The notes under the pieces: generated by a model
Seen by the model: the letters and a program-made list of their open reading frames with translations, nothing else
Told to the model about the DNA's origin: nothing
Database searches by the model: none
Position numbers and translations under genes: made by a program
DNA from: Solirubrobacterales bacterium
GTDB taxonomy: Bacteria; Actinomycetota; Thermoleophilia; Solirubrobacterales; Solirubrobacteraceae
Length of the DNA stretch: 6,635 nucleotides
Assembly: GCA_025964075.1 (NCBI GenBank)
Contig: JAOPZQ010000601.1
Location: forward strand, 1 to 6,635
Direction: 5' to 3'
Shown here: positions 5,097 through 6,635 of the stretch, one piece after another
Numbering within the stretch: the first letter of the stretch is position 1
How the letters are laid out: each line of letters starts with the position of its first letter

Positions 5097-6019
5097 GAAC
5101 GCGGCGCGTCGAGCTCGACGCCGGAGAGCGTGCCGGTGGCCTGGGCGCGGATGATCGCGTCGAGTTGGGCTCCGAAGAGGAAGGCCGTCGATGAGATGTA
5201 GAGGTAGGCCATCACCACGATCACCGAGGCGAGGCTTCCAAAGACCGATCCGTATGCAGCCAGGGCCGTGAGGTAGAAGTAGAAGCCCGCCGAGACGATC
5301 ACCCACCACGCGGTCACGATCGTCGTGCCGACACTGACCCACGGTAGCGGCTGGGGTGTGGCCGGCGCGACGTGGACCAACAGGCCGACCGCGAGCGACA
5401 GGAAGCCCACCGCGAGTACCCACCGGGCGAGAAACGCGAACACGTTCCACGCCGCGCCGGGATGGCGCACCGAAAAGAACGGCGCCAGCACCAGGCACAC
5501 CGTGGCGAGGATGAAGCACCCACCCGTCGCGATCGCAAGCGCAAACGAGATCAGGTAGCGCCGGAAGAACGACCGCTCCGAGCGTGCGCCGTAGATCTTG
5601 TCGAAAGCTCCCATCACCGCACGCACGGCCCCGGAGACCTGCCACAGCGCCAGTCCACCGCCTACCGTTGCCCAGAGCAGTTGCCTGCCCGAGAAGGCCT
5701 TGTCGACGGCGCTCGACAGCACGCTGAACACCGCGGTCGAGACATGCGCACGGACCTCCGGAGCAACGTGATCTCGCCAGACGCCCTCCAAATGGAGAAG
5801 TCCCGCCATCGCAAGGACGAACATGACGAACGGGACCACCGCCGTGAGGATCTGAAAGGAGATCGCGCTCGAGTACGTCAGCAGGTCATGCTGCTTGAAC
5901 CCGTCGAGCAGCGCCACCGACAGCTCGCGCGCTCGCGGCCCGACCTGGAGGCCGTCTCCCCGCGAGCGAGGCGCACCGCCGGCGGGCGGCCGAGCCGACG
6001 CAACCCTCCGCGATCTCAT
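5093..6019 (-). CDS. YihY/virulence factor BrkB family membrane protein
   Basis: From ATG 6019 the product has 308 residues, usual for the family. After an Arg/Pro-rich cytoplasmic N-terminus come the conserved segment DLLTYSSAISFQILTAVVPF and about six membrane helices. The last carries the family signature AYGSVFGSLASVIVVMAYLY followed by FLFGAQLDA. BrkB/YihY proteins are inner-membrane proteins whose transport or barrier function is not settled; the name comes from a Bordetella serum-resistance locus, and older annotation as a ribonuclease is wrong. The same frame stays open upstream to GTG 6271, adding 84 residues unlike any BrkB N-terminus and resembling part of another protein, so I prefer 6019. 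The start remains uncertain because neither site has a clear Shine-Dalgarno. The gene converges on the TetR remnant, with stops 22 nt apart. Confidence 0.9.
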   Translation of the reverse strand: MRSRRVASARPPAGGAPRSRGDGLQVGPRARELSVALLDGFKQHDLLTYSSAISFQILTAVVPFVMFVLAMAGLLHLEGVWRDHVAPEVRAHVSTAVFSVLSSAVDKAFSGRQLLWATVGGGLALWQVSGAVRAVMGAFDKIYGARSERSFFRRYLISFALAIATGGCFILATVCLVLAPFFSVRHPGAAWNVFAFLARWVLAVGFLSLAVGLLVHVAPATPQPLPWVSVGTTIVTAWWVIVSAGFYFYLTALAAYGSVFGSLASVIVVMAYLYISSTAFLFGAQLDAIIRAQATGTLSGVELDAPRS

Positions 6020-6034
6020 GGATGGCCGACTGTG

Positions 6035-6271
6035 CGCATTGGTCGGTGGCGCTGGGAGGAGCACGATGCGCTCGGCCCGGAAGGTCGTGAGACCGTCCTC
6101 CACCGCCTTGACCGGATCGCTGTCATCAGCGTCACCTCGGGCCTCGGCTCCGGCGTTGTCGAGGCCGTCGACTGTCTCTCGCTGGACCACATTCGCTCGC
6201 CGGATCGCCTCGTCGGCGTCCGAGACCGCGTAGCCAGCATACCTCAGGGCCGTGACGCCGGTGCTCGTCAC
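6035..6271 (-). pseudogene. Fragment of a Usp-like small protein, in frame with BrkB
   Basis: About 79 codons from GTG 6271 read ALRYAGYAVSDADEAIRRAN, then a Glu/Asp-rich helix, then GDADDSDPVKAVEDGLTTF and ERIVLL. This alternation matches the middle of small alpha/beta universal-stress-like proteins common in Thermoleophilia and other actinobacteria, as I remember them (SD-DEA, GD-DP-AI-DAL-TF-A-IV). The family's N-terminal strand (VLVVAN-like) and C-terminal part are missing, and a stop lies eight codons upstream. Either a decayed gene lies directly before brkB, or the two are read as one chimeric protein. The family call is tentative. Confidence 0.4.
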
Positions 6272-6635
6272 GGGCAGCTCCGAACGAGCCGCTCAGAGCT
6301 TGCGCCCGGGCCGGGTTGGCGTTGAGGAAGCGGCGCTACCGGGCACGCGCTCAACCGGGAAGTCACGCGCGTCCCGCTGGTCTAAGCACCCGCGCAGCGG
6401 CCCTTCCTCTCGGCCGCGGTTGACAGTCACTATGTCTCGTCCGTTGCGCCAGGTCATCATGACGGTGAAAGGCGTGAAGGGCGATCACGAACGGCAGCGA
6501 GCCTCCGTGCGCGACCTTGATGAGAGTGGCCTCGAAGAACGACCGTGGCAGCCGCCGTGCGTCGACGGCTCGGCTCGGGTTCGGGCACGTCGGGCGCCGG
6601 TTGCACAGCGGCGGCCGCCGACCGACGGTATTGCC
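6272..6635. other. 364 bp with no recognisable gene
   Basis: Two frames run off the right edge: plus from ATG 6432 (MSRPLRQVIMTVKGVKGDHE, no Shine-Dalgarno) and minus ending at 6363 (includes FFEATLIKVAHGGSLPFVIA). Neither shows a family I know, and each may be the shadow of the other. A TTGACA occurs at 6420-6425 on the plus strand without a matching -10, and GTCATCATGAC (6453-6463) is a short palindrome. The left part shows nothing beyond GC-rich sequence. Confidence 0.5.

Noticed and set aside
1..6635. tRNA, rRNA, transposase or phage genes
   Set aside because: No cloverleaf, rRNA segment, transposase motif or terminal inverted repeat with target duplication was seen on either strand.

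Overview
The window is very GC-rich DNA, with G or C at most third codon positions. The gene set points to an actinobacterium: a zinc-ribbon/class III cyclase/AAA ATPase protein, a hemerythrin-domain protein, a CHASE3-GAF histidine kinase remnant, a TetR remnant and a BrkB/YihY membrane protein. Thermoleophilia (Solirubrobacterales-like) is my best guess, from family resemblance only; no rRNA or other marker is present.

Layout. Positions 1-2116 (minus) hold the first 705 residues of a large cyclase/ATPase regulator that runs off the left edge. Upstream of it, at 2132-2284 (minus), lies a possible 50-residue leaderless small ORF, and then a complete hemerythrin-like protein at 2396-3019 (minus). 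A 211-bp divergent intergenic region separates this from a secreted Gly/Tyr/Asn repeat protein at 3231-3767 (plus). That gene has a perfect Shine-Dalgarno and a hairpin whose loop could pair with the Shine-Dalgarno. Strong hairpins follow its stop codon.

Positions 4023-5070 are a stretch of decayed regulatory genes. A CHASE3-GAF sensor histidine kinase can be pieced together, but its first ~150 bp (membrane helix and first CHASE3 helix) are inverted in place. It also carries a one-base frameshift, has lost the region between CHASE3 and the end of GAF, and stops at the start of the kinase dimerisation helix. There it abuts the ligand-binding half of a TetR-family regulator that lacks its DNA-binding domain. 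Positions 5093-6019 (minus) encode a BrkB/YihY six-helix membrane protein. Its reading frame continues upstream to a GTG at 6271 through what looks like part of an unrelated Usp-like protein. Positions 6272-6635 hold no gene I can recognise.

The intact genes do not form an obvious pathway. The cyclase and hemerythrin genes share a strand and a 22-bp exact direct repeat upstream of each. The most unusual parts are the micro-inversion in the kinase remnant, the repeat protein with its structured leader, and the chimeric reading frame in front of BrkB. I did not find a convincing new multi-gene system.
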